Origin: Hygrocybe punicea
Taxonomy: Eukaryota; Basidiomycota; Agaricomycetes; Agaricales; Hygrophoraceae
NCBI GenBank assembly: GCA_963556145.1
Contig: OY744468.1
Span: 744,001-808,000, forward strand
Direction: 5' to 3'
Length of the DNA: 64,000 bases
The position numbers were made by a program, and so were the translations under genes. Shown piece after piece: positions 1 through 11,930 of the stretch; the first letter of the stretch is position 1, and each line of letters opens with the position of its first letter. The notes under the pieces were generated by a model. It ran no database searches. It was not told where the DNA came from and worked only from the letters and a program-made list of their open reading frames with translations.

Positions 1-176
1 ATGATGGGCAAAAGGTGAAAAAAAAAAAAAGGACGTGTCACTGTTTATGGTGATCACGTGTTGGAGTGGCTAACCGCCAGTTGGGATCACATGACATCCA
101 GATTCAAGTGTTGACAGTAATTGTACAAAGTCATTACGCTGGGAAATGTGGTAGTTTTTGATACAAAATTATTTAT

Positions 177-1774
177 TCATGTAGTTGGCCAACTCCAGCC
201 CTGTGAGGCCCGAAAGTTTGCATTCATCTCCCTTGCAAACACATTGTGTCTGCTCCAGATTGGCTTGTCTATCTCAAGACAATCATGTACCATGTTCCTC
301 ATGTAATGGGCCATGCCTATCCGTTCGCCACCCTCCCATCCATCTACATTGTGACTGAGAACTTTTCCGCAGATTTCTATGATGGTGCCAGGTGAGTAAG
401 AGAAGGTAGCACCTATTTCGGGGATGGCGAGCTCCGCTTTGGTATGCGTCCCACAGCTTGCGAGTGAATCGTACCATTCTGGACACCCACCAGAATCTTG
501 GTGACGAGCGGTAAGCCTGTTCACGATTACACTGATGCCAGTGTAAACCGACAGCCATTCTTCAGCATTCTTGTGTGTGTCGACTTTGTCAAGCCTGTCA
601 TTCTTTGCGATTTTTGTCAACGCCATGAGCCCTGCCTTGTACAATGCACGATGAGTCAATGCTGTAATTTCATTGAGGATGGTCTCGCTGGGTTGGACCG
701 CAGCCATCCACATGGTAGCTTCATAGTTTCGGAGTGTCGTGGAAGTGATTAACTGGTCGTTCAGCTGCTGAAAACAAAGAATGTCAAGGAACTCATTCTG
801 AATAGATGACCAAACATTTTAGCTACCTCTCTACCCTGAGCGAACCATGCTGCTGAAAAGTCCACAGACCCTGGGTAAAAGTGTGGATTCATAGGCAGAA
901 AGAACAAATCAGGGTCTTTTCTCCAGGAGAGACCTTGCCCTTTCTCCAGTTTTTTGACCGAGTCTGCGTAGGAAACCGCGAGCATTTCTGTGATCATTTC
1001 TGTACTCATATTCAATTCCTCCTGTTTGCCACAGTGAGTGCCACAGTGAGTACCAGTCAGGAATCAGCCATCCTGAGATGTAGGGGACTTACTACACGAG
1101 TTTGAGTCAAAATATCAGGTACCAGACCAAAATAGAACCATGTATGTCGACCACCGTCGCTGGTTCATTCACATGTCCAATACGAATCGTCTCGAAAAAT
1201 TTGAGGAAATGTTTATTGTCAGTGACAGATGCTTCTTTGATATTCTTGACTCGATTTGCAAGTCTATTGGCATCCAGGGGCACCATTACTTTCACGAAAT
1301 TCATTGGTTCCTGCTTAATGAATTTATTGACTGTCACGTACTGGGGTTTAAGATTGCCGCTGCTACAGTAAGGAGAACTCTCTCCGGTTCAGCCTCAGAG
1401 ACCAATTGACCCAAATCACTGCTGAGTGGCAGCTGGTCCCTCAACATCATTAGGCAAGACCTACACAAGACATCAGATGTGCCATTGAAACAGCACGGAT
1501 CTCACCTCAGCCGGTTGTTTTCCTCTGCAGGATTTTTCGGCAAACGCATACCTCTCTTCCTATAATACGATGTGGTGTTTGAAAGTGTCTGTCACAGCCA
1601 GTTCCACATGTGTTTCTTCTTGATGGGGATGGAACCGCCCTCAATCTTGTTCTTGTCATCATTATACAAATCTTCAGACAAATCTTCATTGGATGTATCT
1701 TTGGGAGTGGGCAAGGGGAGTCTCTTGGCATACATGGTGTGGTGAGAAAGAGAAAATACAAGCGCATTGTGCAT
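177..1774 (-). pseudogene. TET/JBP-like 2OG-Fe(II) dioxygenase, damaged
   Basis: The 3' exon (177-767) encodes the double-stranded beta-helix core of a 2OG-Fe(II) dioxygenase. It has an HxD iron motif (HQD, 495-503), a PGT turn, a distal iron His (SHNV, 351-353) and a following GGER arginine for 2-oxoglutarate. The pattern and surrounding residues (NRLTARHQDSGG, WYDSL, AHYMR) match a family expanded in Agaricomycetes that I associate with TET/JBP nucleic-acid base oxygenases found beside KDZ transposons. Upstream exons are 827-1021 and about 1093-1345 (FFETIRIGHVNEPATVVD), joined by GT-AG introns 768-826 and 1022-1092. The exon ending at 1093 needs a frame change near 1107-1125 (VWYL, then DILTQTRV), so the gene is probably broken. 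The N-terminus, near 1592-1774, is uncertain. It lies about 4 kb from a KDZ transposase on the same strand. The TET/JBP assignment is family recall; the oxygenase core is visible. Confidence 0.68.
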
Positions 1775-2340
1775 GGCAGCCTCGAGGCATTTATGGTTGA
1801 CTTAAGGTTAGGGTTAAATGTGCCAAATGGCGATAATAGTCTCGGCAGATGATTTTGATATACATACAAGGCAATTGTAATATAATGCCATAATACTCGA
1901 AGTCAAAAATGAGGAAAGGTAGACAAGGAAACCATTATCAATCTGTCTTGATCTCAAAGGAGGAGCTCTCTCCTTGTTGATCAAGACAGATTGACGTGAA
2001 AAGATTGAAACCTGCGAAGTAAAATTTTTCTGAAACAAAGAAAAATCAAGCAAAAAGAAACAAATCTGTAATTAAGAATGCCGAGATAAGTGAATCATGC
2101 AGCATTGAATTTTAACACAAACCTGTTGGGGTACGTTATCAGCAAAAGAAGGATGCCAAATATAGGCAAAACCTGCCTGGCTGGTTGGGATCGACACCAC
2201 CAGGCCCGCTACAAAGTAGGTTGCCCAGCATGGAATTCAGGTGGATACACCCGCCCTGAATTCCTTATCGGGGACCCATGGTGGCTAGCGCTCATTTCTA
2301 AGGACCGGCCACCGACGGTTTGACATACTGAGATGCCAAA

Positions 2341-2570
2341 TGATATGGGGGTAAAATGTGAGCCATGGGGCACGTCGGGATGAAGTACTCACTTGTCATA
2401 TTGAACACACAGATCACTCACCTGTGTCAATGGAGAGACCGGCTGCCAAGAAAACTACTTTGAAGAATAAGGGGTAAAATGTAAGCAATGGGTCATGTAG
2501 GAATGACGTACTCACTTGTAATAATGTACACACACACATAGCACTCACCTGTGTCAACGGAGAGAACGGC
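2341..2570. repeat. Two-copy direct repeat, ~120-bp offset
   Basis: Two diverged direct copies share GGGTAAAATGTRAGC, GTACTCACTTGT and CACTCACCTGTGTCAA, offset by about 120 bp. It is a local duplication with no coding content that I recognise. Confidence 0.6.
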
Positions 2571-2821
2571 GGCCTAGATAACTCCTGTAAACAATGAGGC
2601 AAACACTAGAAACACTGACATTGCTGGTGAGGGCACGTAAAAGGGTGGTCCATACCAGAATACCCCATTGTTGCCTGGCACAACAATCGGGGATTCTGGT
2701 ATGGATGATGAGAAGGGGATGCAAGATGAAAAAAAAAATTTAAACAGCAACCAATGTTTGTTTGTATACACGTGGCCAACACTTTTTGTTGAAATCACGT
2801 GGGGTCATCACATGAGGTGAT

Positions 2822-2877
2822 GGTCACACAATGTGATGTCATGTCTGGGCACCAGATGTGACATCACATTTGTGACC
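2822..2877. repeat. Long imperfect palindrome (GTCTGG-GC-CCAGA core)
   Basis: The left arm (2822-2848) and right arm (2852-2877) are inverted copies of about 26 bp around a GGGCA centre, with three or four mismatches. The core resembles the palindromes at 3801-3824 and 16087-16098, suggesting a dispersed hairpin family or transposon termini. Confidence 0.7.
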
Positions 2878-3783
2878 GTGATGTTCATCTGCTAAATCAT
2901 GGCGTTGACAATAAATGTTGGGACATACAGGAGACAGCTAATTAAAGCCGTTTCCCCAATATGTTTGTCGTTGTGGAGAACAAAACTGATACAATTTTGC
3001 CACTATTAGCTGCCATAGAAATATGACTGTTAGACAACGTTATAGTTTACCACACGTTCGGACATAGCACAACATTACAAACAATTTCAATATTTGAGGG
3101 ACATCTAAATCTCGTATGATTGCAAAAATTGTTCATACGTCTCCTGTGACCTTAAACAACAGGTTGCTTTTGTAACGATAAATTCGAATTCACAGTGCAT
3201 ATATCGCTCAACCTGATCATTAAAAGTTAAGACCAGAGCGGTCAGAGCATGCGAAGCTCACCTAATGTGTTGGTGAGCGGAAAAGTCCATGGAGATATGA
3301 GCATCTCCGCCCGCACCACGTATTCGTTGCCTGCCGCTGCTCAGGCACATTTCGTCTGCATGGCACACGTCTCCCATTGGCACGTCTTGTGGCCATATCG
3401 CAGAATATTGTTCGGGTGGTGTGGCGGCCACAAGAAAATACGCGGATGGATTTAATGCACATGCTATGAAACAGAAGAAAACTGATCAGACGCATTGCAC
3501 AGCAGGTTAACTTTTAGTCAATCAAGCTGCAGCAACATACCTTGCAATCAATGTGGTCCGTCGTACTTGATATTGTTGATGACTGAGCAATGAATGGCCA
3601 AATCGGGACTGCATGAAATAGGTGCATGAATTGGTTCTACAATGACTTGTATGACTACGCAACAAATAGTGCAGTCTGTGTTGAAGCACTTTGACATGCA
3701 CCTAGCGTGGCTAATCTCCAGTCGCAAACTCCCTTCATGACTTGAATCTGGTTTGTGTGACTTTACATCTCAACGTCATGCAT

Positions 3784-3846
3784 GGTCACGCCTGTGACTG
3801 TCACGTCTGGGCACCCAGACGTGACATCACACCTGTGACAGTTACC
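3784..3846. repeat. Palindrome, 11-bp perfect core arms
   Basis: Core arms TCACGTCTGGG (3801-3811) and its exact complement (3814-3824) are separated by CA. Weaker complementarity (GTCACGCCTGTGAC against the flank at 3827-3840) extends it to about 60 bp. It lies just upstream of the Ulp1-like gene, so it may be a terminus or hairpin remnant rather than a regulatory site. Confidence 0.7.
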
Positions 3847-3857
3847 GTTGCTAAGGC

Positions 3858-5489
3858 GTGACTGGTCACATGTGTGATCTCAACACCTTGAACTTCAACC
3901 ATCACATGGGTCAAGAAAATTTCACGACATTCCTCAAAAGATGCCATCGCTCTCCCTTCCCATCCTATTCACGATGTCAGGCCATACCAGTTATCACAAA
4001 GTCAAGGATGGGACTTCCTGGGCTATGTTTGAATGTTCTGGGTCAAGGTAATCCTCCACACAGTCCACAACCACCACTTACCACATCCCCAAGTGTCAAA
4101 TGCACCATCGCGGGTGAATCCTCCATCCTGCTAACGATTTGGGTGAAATGTGACATCCGAAATTGTCAGGCGAGTTGCATTATACATATCCTCCCCAGCA
4201 TATCCTGAGGGAAGTCATTAGGTGACAAAACCCAATGCCGAGGACAACCATGGATTGGTGTTCAATTTGTTTGCATCACGTCCTATGGACAACGCCTCTT
4301 GCAAGTTTCTCGGCAGAGACAACAATGGTACAGTTCCACATCCTACCTATTGTGTTCACTGTGCAATGAGTATGTAGCCATCATATCCACACACCATGTG
4401 GGCATCTATTTCAACCCAGATCACAAGTCATGGAGTTCAGAATTATACGATGATCTGCTCAGTCTGTTGTCGAGCACACTGGGTGATGAAAGGATAACCT
4501 ATTTCCTGTGAGTGACCACATCATATTGCTGTCCCCACTACATGGTCATTGTGAAAGAAATGACATCGAAACCACTTGCAAAATGATGTCTTTAAATGAG
4601 ATACCTGAACCAGATCTGTAAGTCTCATTATTTTTGTGACAATGCATGGTCCTGATGCATTCCAGCATTGAAGGGACACGCATCATTGCCAAATATTCAA
4701 CTCAGGGGGCAGTGCCATGGATTTCTTTTCAAGGTCTGGACCATGCTTGGTTGGATGATGAGTTGATCAACTTTGGAATGTAGTAAGTATCTTGTCTGCA
4801 TCCTTTCTGAGTACCTCAATGTTCACCCAAGCTATGCGCTGCATGAAGCATCAAAGTCTCAACTGCAATTATATGACGACACTCACATATTTATTACATT
4901 TTTTATGGAGAAACTAAGGTCTGCCCCATTTCATTTTGCCAGTAAGGTCATTCTGTCTCATGGAGATATCAGGAAGAATCGTGTGAGGAGTGTGAAGCGG
5001 TGGACAAAGGCCTGTGACATATTTGTACACAGATATTTGATATTTCCTGTTCTCACTGGGTGAGTCATGTCGTTTTGTGCATTTCTATGCAGACAGTTGA
5101 GTTCAGCTACAGATCCCACTGGTATTTGATCATCGCCATCAATCCTGGAGGATGTCTTTCTGATGGACTGCACACGTGCGTTTCCAACACAGGTTGACAT
5201 GTTTCCTGCTTATTCTTGATGCAGTATAACCTGTGTGCTCAATTCTCTACCACCTGGTGATTATAAAAATGATGTCTCACGTCTGCATGAGTGGCTTGTC
5301 TCCATTGCAAAGCACACTCAGAAGGTCACAAAGCTGGCTCCCATCACAACAATCACACCCACAGTTAACCATTTCCAGCTCGGTTGTGTGGTTAATTGAC
5401 AAACATTGTTTTAGGTACCGGAACAACCTAACTTCGATGACTGTGGTATTTATTTGATTCACTTCCTTCGCAAACATTTCAGCTGGTAA
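3858..5489 (+). CDS. Ulp1-like C48 cysteine protease, TE-associated
   Basis: Several exons assemble into the catalytic domain of a Ulp1/SENP (C48) SUMO-protease-like protein. Exon ~4670-4781 carries WLDDELINFG, the start of the fold. Exon ~4830-5060 carries VKRWTKACDIFVHRYLIFPV. The exon after the intron ending near 5094 carries the catalytic His (SHWYLIIAINPG). Exon ~5223-5390 has VLNSLPPGDY where the family usually has an Asp. The last exon has the oxyanion Gln and nucleophile (PEQPNFDDCGIYLIHFLRKH), then a TAA stop at 5487-5489. The catalytic Asp position is Asn, so activity is doubtful. The upstream part (3858-4510) is continuous but unrecognised, and the start is uncertain. It converges on the KDZ transposase; Ulp1-like genes are frequent passengers of fungal DNA transposons. 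Confidence 0.65.
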
Positions 5490-5690
5490 GATTATCATAG
5501 CCTTATTTTTAAGATATTCTAGGATTATCTTAGCCTTGAGTATATACAAGCAATCCTACAACTTTTAGGATTATCCTACAGAATCTAACCTATCCTACCT
5601 TATCCAATCATACACACCATCAATCTGAGTTTGGTATCATCTTATCCTATCCTATCTGTCTGTGTGGCAGCGCAATCCAATCCAATCCAA
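5490..5690. repeat. (TATCC)n-like microsatellite spacer
   Basis: Degenerate TATCCTA / AGGATTATCC repeats fill the gap between the convergent Ulp1-like and KDZ genes. The complementary motif recurs at 13120-13170. Confidence 0.5.
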
Positions 5691-5708
5691 CAATGTCTGA
5701 GATTTGGA

Positions 5709-8700
5709 TTAAAATCTGTGGGTCTTTACCTTAGCCTGAGCTTGTTTGTGGAACTCGACACAGTCCTGAGCCAGTGCCAAATACATGCCCGAAGTCTTTA
5801 ATGCATATGACACAGGCCCTGGGCGTTCTATGACCATGCTCCTTGAGAGCTTCAGCCAAATGTTGGCCATTCGGAAATTTCTTTCCCAAGTCCGCTTGAA
5901 CTCCTCCAAAATCTCTTTCTCCTCCAACAATCTGTCATGAGCTGCACGGTCACGGAACCACTGCACCCGCTCCACTAATACAACACTAATTAGAAACCAC
6001 GGGCAGACAGAAATAATAATAAAACACACCTTCTAAGCTCCAATCAGCATCCTCCGCTTCCGAAATCCCATTTGGCCATCCAACAGACCAGAACCATGGG
6101 TTCTGTATGTGACCAGTCCTGAATGCATGTGGTTCATTGATATCTTTCATCCACAGTTCACTGTTATGAAGGGGTTGGAATGTAGCATCATCCAGAGAAA
6201 GTCCGAGGGCGAGAAGTGCCTGCCGAGTGTTACGATACTTATCAGCTGCTGACACCTTGTCACAGGCCAGACTCTGGAGAAAGTCTTTAGCACGCGTGGC
6301 AGGCCTTTGACTGTGCACAAATGCCTGCTTGTAAGCCACATTGCAATTATAGCGCTTCACAGCATCGTGTATGTGATTGAGTGCATCGTGTGCTTGCCCT
6401 TCACGAAGAGCATAGTCGATTACAGCAAGTTTGGATAGCTGGAGGTGTGTTCTCGATTCTCATGGCAGTGCTGATGGCAACAAAAGACTATCATCCTCTG
6501 GAGCCGACATCTCAACCGGCGGGATTAGGTCACATAATTGGGGATACTGCTTGTGTTGGAATTCCCGCCACTTTTTTATATCACATTGTAGTTTGGCACG
6601 TCCAGCTGTTAGCGTTCGCTCTTCGGTATCAGATTTATCTGTAACCTGGGATAGCTTCCTGATTCGCAACCTGGATATGCATGTGAATTTCGCAATAAAT
6701 TAGATTGTTTTGAAATACTCACTGCTTGGCTTTGATCCACAGTCCTGTATTGATAAATTGTGCAACTCCAGTTCCTTTGCTTGAGCCAGCAAGCTCAGCA
6801 ATGTACTCTTGCTGGCAAAGGTCTTGGAAAACATGGCCCTGTGTGGGAGGTGCTGGCATGGTTGTGAGTGCATCATTTCTGAAAGATCAAAGGTCTCTTA
6901 CCTTTGCTGACATACTTTGAGCAAAATACACTAACCCAACGACCATTTTCCAACCGAGGTTTCGAATCCATGGCCTCCCACCGAGACACTAGTTCTGGAC
7001 CATGGCGCGCACAAAGTGCATCAAACTGTTGCATTGCCTTCTTCAATATTGGAAGATTGTTAGTGTACTGACGATAGAGGGAATGTGCTAAGTGAATGGC
7101 TCAATTAGCCTTTGAATAGTCATGATAGAATCACTAGGAATACTTATGCATCTTTATGGATTTTTCCCAATTCCAGGAATTATTGTAGTCATCAAGATTA
7201 TCGTGGCGGTGTCCATCATTCTGGTGCTTTGTACTTCCTGATATCTGATTCTCCTTGACCCAAGACGTCTCGATAACTTCCCCACAAGTCTGCCCAACAC
7301 CTTCAGTATAATTGAAAGAGAATCGATACTGACAGTCGTCCTTATGGTTCCGAAGGTGGGCTTTTGGAATACATCCCTGCATTCGTTCAAGTACCGGAAT
7401 GAGATCTGGGAACCATTTTAAGAACCGGGCTGTGCGATTGATACTGTGTTGGCACTCAATGTCATAACTGTTTGTAAGCCAGGGCAATAGCTTCATTTCC
7501 CGCAGGACTAAGGCGAGAACATAGTTGGAGTTGGCATATCTGAAAATCTATAAGCACCCTGACTCAACAGCTTACCACTAAGATCTTACTGTTCACCTTT
7601 TTGAAGGTCCACCATCCGAATGAACACACCATGATGAGCGCACTGAGCTGCCACCACCCCTGTAATCACAGCACCTTTGTACCTAGTCACATTCTGCATT
7701 TCGACGGCTTTGAGGCGTGTGCAGGTTGATTTCTAGGGAGTAATCACATCAGATCTATAACTTTGATCATGACCAGAACACTCACATCAGGGGAATCGCC
7801 TACATTTGAAAGATAGGTAAGATACTTGGTGTTTTCAACAAAAATGCCTTTGCCATCAGCCAGAGCTACGTCATCTGGGTCTTCCTTGGTTGTCTTTAGG
7901 TGTATTGCTTTGAAGTTCCCATCAAGACTGATAGTCATCATGTATTTATGTCTGGTGTTTACACAACATCAGTTGCTCGCCAAAAAATTATATAACAGAT
8001 AACCTACTTGTCCTTAGGCGATGCCAATGCCAATGTTTGCTCGTTTATGTTGACACCAACTTCGGGGCATGCCAGACAACGAACAGTCAGGGAGCCAGGG
8101 CACTGAAGGGTGAGAATGGAGTCAATACCATGAGCCTGCCCTGAACGACAGATGGCTGCAAGATGGCGCCAAATACGGCTGACATAGAGAAATTGACGGT
8201 AGCGATCCTGGTCAACAGTTAGCTTAGGATTCCACATGATTGGTCTCATACGTACTGGGCAGTTGTGAGCAAAAGGATTGTTGGTATGTTTCCGAAGGGC
8301 CTGAAAATGATTGTATGCCAACTTTTTGGAGGCAAGGGTGTGGAGGTGGAAGTCGTTGAGCACAGAAAATGTGAGGACAGTTTCTGGCTGATCGATCGTG
8401 GCTGGGAAAAGTCTGCTGTGTGCCAATTGCAGTGGTTCGCTCACTAAATTGCAGGAGCAATACACAATATGTCGAACATGGATTCCATTTGTGTGGATAA
8501 TTGTCGTTCGATGGCCTTCAGTTGATGAAAGAGCGTTTGGGCAACGGCGAGTGCGATGGCCAAGAAAAAGTGTGTGTCCAAGCTCACCCAGATCACGCTT
8601 AATGAAATGCCCACCCACCCACTCCTGGACAAGATGAAACGGCTGTTGTTGATGCTCAGCAAGGAGACACGATTGGCAGCATGGTTCCAGATCAAAACAT

Positions 8701-9317
8701 TCATGACAGTGGAAATGAGAGATGTCCAAGCCGCATGCACAACGTTTGCCAGTATGCGGGTCAGAACTGCGTTCCACAATAGCGACCTACAGCTCCTCGA
8801 GTCAGCCAGAGAATATCTTCATCATAACGGAGGCACCCTAAGAAAAATTTCCTGAGTTTTTTATTTCTAAGTGATAAGAGAAATGTACCTGTTTACGCTT
8901 CTTCTCATCCAGAGGAGATTGTGACACGAATGGTTGAGGGGTTGGTGGAGCGACATGTGGAGCAGCATCCACCGGTGGAACAGCTTTGTGTCGCTTAGTA
9001 TAACTTGAAAATGCCTCATACGACGTGGTGGCACGCTCAGACAATCCATCAACACAAAATCCTGTTTCAAGCTCATCATCTGAGTCAGGATCTGCAGTCC
9101 CATGGACACCTCGCATATGTTTATTTGCTCGGATTCCAGGATGTATGTCCACTTTCAAGGCAGTAGAGTGAGAGGAATCACTGGTGGGCAACAGGTCGAT
9201 GCCCTCATCAGAGTCGCTGTTGACCTTGCCAGTGGCGCCTGTGACGTTGCCTTGCCTGCATTGGTGGTTAAAAGTGTAGAGAGAGAGATGGGAGGGTATG
9301 GAAACTTTGGAGGACAT
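5709..9317 (-). pseudogene. KDZ transposase with CxC2-like cysteine cluster
   Basis: This multi-exon gene for a KDZ (Kyakuja-Dileera-Zisupton) DDE transposase begins with an acidic N-terminal exon (8855-9317). A CxC2-like zinc cluster follows (about 8560-8755: GKRCACG, HCHECF, EPCCQSC, HLVQEW). The core has SLDGNF (first Asp, exon 7786-7951), SYDIECQ (second Asp), NHKDDCQYRF and GEVIETSW (catalytic Glu, exon 7140-7530). Helical C-terminal exons continue to 5709 (IQNPWFWSVGWP, VQWFRDRA, LALAQDCVEF). Introns 7952-8007 and 7733-7785 are clear GT-AG. In the frame that reads into the cluster, TGA (8802-8804) and TAG (8787-8789) interrupt the second exon, so it is probably dead unless splicing avoids them. 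No terminal repeats were located. It may have been the mobiliser of the adjacent TET/JBP-like and Ulp1-like genes. Confidence 0.85.
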
Positions 9318-9636
9318 TGTATTGCAGACAAGCGTTGGAGGAGTGCATGAAACCTATTGTTGAAGAGTGGTCAGAGCAATGTGGCCAACTGCTGAGCCAC
9401 CTAGTGGCGCATCACCAACATACTGTTGTCCAGGCTGGTGCTTTGACCATAACACCCATCATGAGATAATGGCAGGACTCCCCGAACATTTGCTTTCGCG
9501 TTTTGTAGAAAATGTAGGAGCAAATATTAATGATTCTAAAATATTTTATGGAGGTCGCACGATGTAGTAACCTAGTTATTTAAAACATAGTGAGAGTGTA
9601 CTTTCCAATGCTCCAAGTCGGTGACACCGTGAATCC

Positions 9637-10561
9637 TCAGCAAAATAACATCTCCAGCCTTTTGATAGGATATGGGGTGTCCCAGCAAATCTGAGCCCAA
9701 CCTTTACGCTTCGTGTACGCCTCGAGAAGATGTCCACACTCCAAGCCTTGCTCCCCAAGAAGTAGCTTGAAATCGCCAAGCACGAGGTGACCAGTAAGGC
9801 GGGGGTATACGTTGGCTTTGATTGGGCAACGGCCATCCTCAAAATTTGGTTAGTTTTGTTGAGCTACGAGGTTGAAGACACAGTCTCACCTGAAGCCATG
9901 CCATCAATAGAACGGGACATTCTAGATTGATGGAGTGAATGCATTGAGTCAACGTGGAGATGGAGGGTAATTGTGGAGCTTGAAGACGAGGCTGCTTCGG
10001 AAGATGAGGTTGCTTGGGATGTAGAAGCTGTTGTGGCAGTGGAGAAAGGGATATTGCGTCGAAGCGATGGCTTAGCAAGCTCCCAGCGAATCCTCATATA
10101 ATGTCCAATTTCGGAATCACCAAACAAGAGATTGGGGTCGAGTGGGAGACTGATATAGTGAGAATAACAACCTGCTTCAAAGGGTGCGCACTGCAGAATA
10201 TGAATGAAGGAAGAAGACAGAATAAAGAAAATGTGATGCTTACCTGCTGATACCAGGAACCAGCCCTGGCAGGCGTCTCTGTACCCCACGACAATTTGGG
10301 GATCCCAACCGAATGGCCATTGTGATGAGGGCGCTGACCAGCCCTGGAAGGAGATGGAGCGGCAATAGCCTCCAACGCCTCTTGAAGTCGTTTCTCGTTC
10401 TGCCCCCGCATCTCAACAATTCCACCTGAAAGGTCAGGATCCGCGATGGCAAGTGGATGCCAAATGGGGTTGAGTTTGTGAGGAGAAGAGCGAGTGGGGG
10501 TAACAGACACTCTATTGTGAACATGGCAAGAAGCCGGGGATGAAGAAGGTTGTTTTGGCAT
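9637..10561 (-). CDS. Hypothetical spliced gene, Ser-rich linker
   Basis: Three exons on the minus strand give a plausible protein. Exon 1 starts at ATG 10559-10561 (MPKQPSSSPASC) and ends near 10245 at SWYQQ before a GTAAGC donor. Exon 2 (about 10195-9895) contains FEAGCYSHYISLPLDPNLLF, GDSEIGHYMRIRW and a serine-rich run. Exon 3 has FKLLLGEQGLECG, WAQICWDTPYPIKR and a stop at 9637-9639. I do not recognise a domain, but exon 2 resembles uncharacterised Agaricomycete proteins. It is divergent from the 4CL pseudogene and co-directional with the KDZ gene 320 bp downstream, so it may be a companion gene of that element. Confidence 0.45.
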
Positions 10562-10824
10562 TTTATGAGACGTAGAATGAGCCCACACCTATGTTATATA
10601 TTTATCTCTTGATGCCAAAGCGGAAAACCTGGAACAAAAGATAGCCAGCTGAGAACGACCTGAAATCTTTGACCCACAGAATGTTAACCACATCGCAGCC
10701 AAAGAGGGCAACTCAAAGATAAAAATGGATCAAAGGCAATGCTTTGATATTTGGGTTTCTGCAGTCGGCTGCCCATCCTTGGTCTTATCCAGTCCCGAAT
10801 TCCAGACCGATGTTCCCCATTAAT

Positions 10825-11930
10825 ATTCCCCTCTGTTAAAATCATCCCTGAATCAATTTTCACTCATCTCTTCTCAACAGTATCCTCATCTCCTTTCGCT
10901 TCTTCTCAAAATAACATTGGCAGTTTTCCAACAAATTCACCTGCCTTCATCAATGCTGCTTCAAGTGCAACATTATCTTGTGCTCACCTCAAACAACTTG
11001 CCCTCTCATTAAGATCTCATTTGTTGTGATGCCATCATGATATTCTCTCCCAACTCCCTCGCTTGTCCCGTGACTCCCGTCGTCCTCCTCGGCGCCATCG
11101 CAGCCGGTCTCCACACGACAGCGCAGACACCCCCACGCAGACTTGCACACCAGTGGATCGACAGCCATACTCGTGTCGTGTGCGTCAGTGAGGACCTCGT
11201 TCCCGTCATACATGATATGTTCCGTGAGGTCGGAATATCGACAGACGAAGCAGATTCTCGCACAGTAGTCCTTTGGAAGGACCTCGCATTGTACTCTCGG
11301 CCATAGCAGACAGGGTATGCGGTATGCAGGGTTGACACAGTTGGAAGATCTGTTGTCCCTCGGAGCTCTCGTCGAAGAAGAGAAATTCAAAGGTGCCGAC
11401 GTCAACGAGACTGCTTTCCAGTGTTACTCTAGCAGTACGATGGGGAAACCAAAAGGAGTCGAGGTATTTCTTTTTTTTGTCTTTTTGTCCTTTTATTCAT
11501 CCTCATTGCACCAACCGCGTAGACCACCCACAAAAACATCACTTCTGTGCTCGACATGGTCGTCGACGTCTTTCCTCCTCTCCAAGACGTCTTTCTTGGC
11601 ATCTTACATATACATTAAATAGCCGTCATCCAACATTGCTAGTATATATATAATATACATACTTATCCACAACCCAATCAGGTGCAGTCCAACTCCTGCT
11701 ATTACGGCTTCCCAGTCGTCATCATGACCCGTATCGAACCAGACACATATCGCGCAGCCGTACAGCAGTACAAGGTCACCACGTCTCTGGTCGTGCCTCC
11801 GGTCCTCGTCGTCCTCACTAGGCACCCCGGTCAGTGTGCCAGTGTCTTTTTGTATTTTACTAATATATATATTTCTTGTCTGCAGCCGTGAGTAAGTATG
11901 ATATGAGCACATTGGGGTTATATTTGCCAG
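10825..11930 (+). pseudogene. 4-coumarate-CoA ligase-like AMP-binding enzyme, truncated
   Basis: Fragments in order match the N-terminal half of a fungal 4CL-like acyl-CoA ligase. They are SIFTHLFSTVSS (about 10850), FSPNSLACP and LLGAIAAGLHTT (11043-11120), then the AMP-binding P-loop NETAFQCYSSSTMGKPKGVE (about 11403-11463). Next come THKNITSVLDMVVDVFPPL (about 11520-11580), GFPVVIM and VTTSLVVPPVLVVLTRHP (11705-11830), and VSKYDMSTLG after an intron ending near 11885. In active enzymes the P-loop reads SSGTTGKPKG; here the Gly and the second Thr of that core have changed. Frames shift between pieces and the whole C-terminal half is missing. At about 11930 the sequence changes to an unrelated gene. 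It is a degraded copy of a cellular metabolic gene. Confidence 0.75.

Larger units (their letters stand above)
1775..3857. other. No gene recognised; short repeats and a palindrome
   Basis: I see no convincing coding sequence in this stretch. It holds two copies of a roughly 100-bp unit (2341-2445 and 2464-2570, each containing GGGTAAAATGT and CACTCACCTGTGTCAA) and a long imperfect palindrome at 2822-2877. The open frames here are short and show no family signature. Confidence 0.5.

Noticed and set aside
8265..8855. Plus-strand frames of 60-99 codons
   Set aside because: Antisense shadows of the CxC2 exon of the KDZ transposase.
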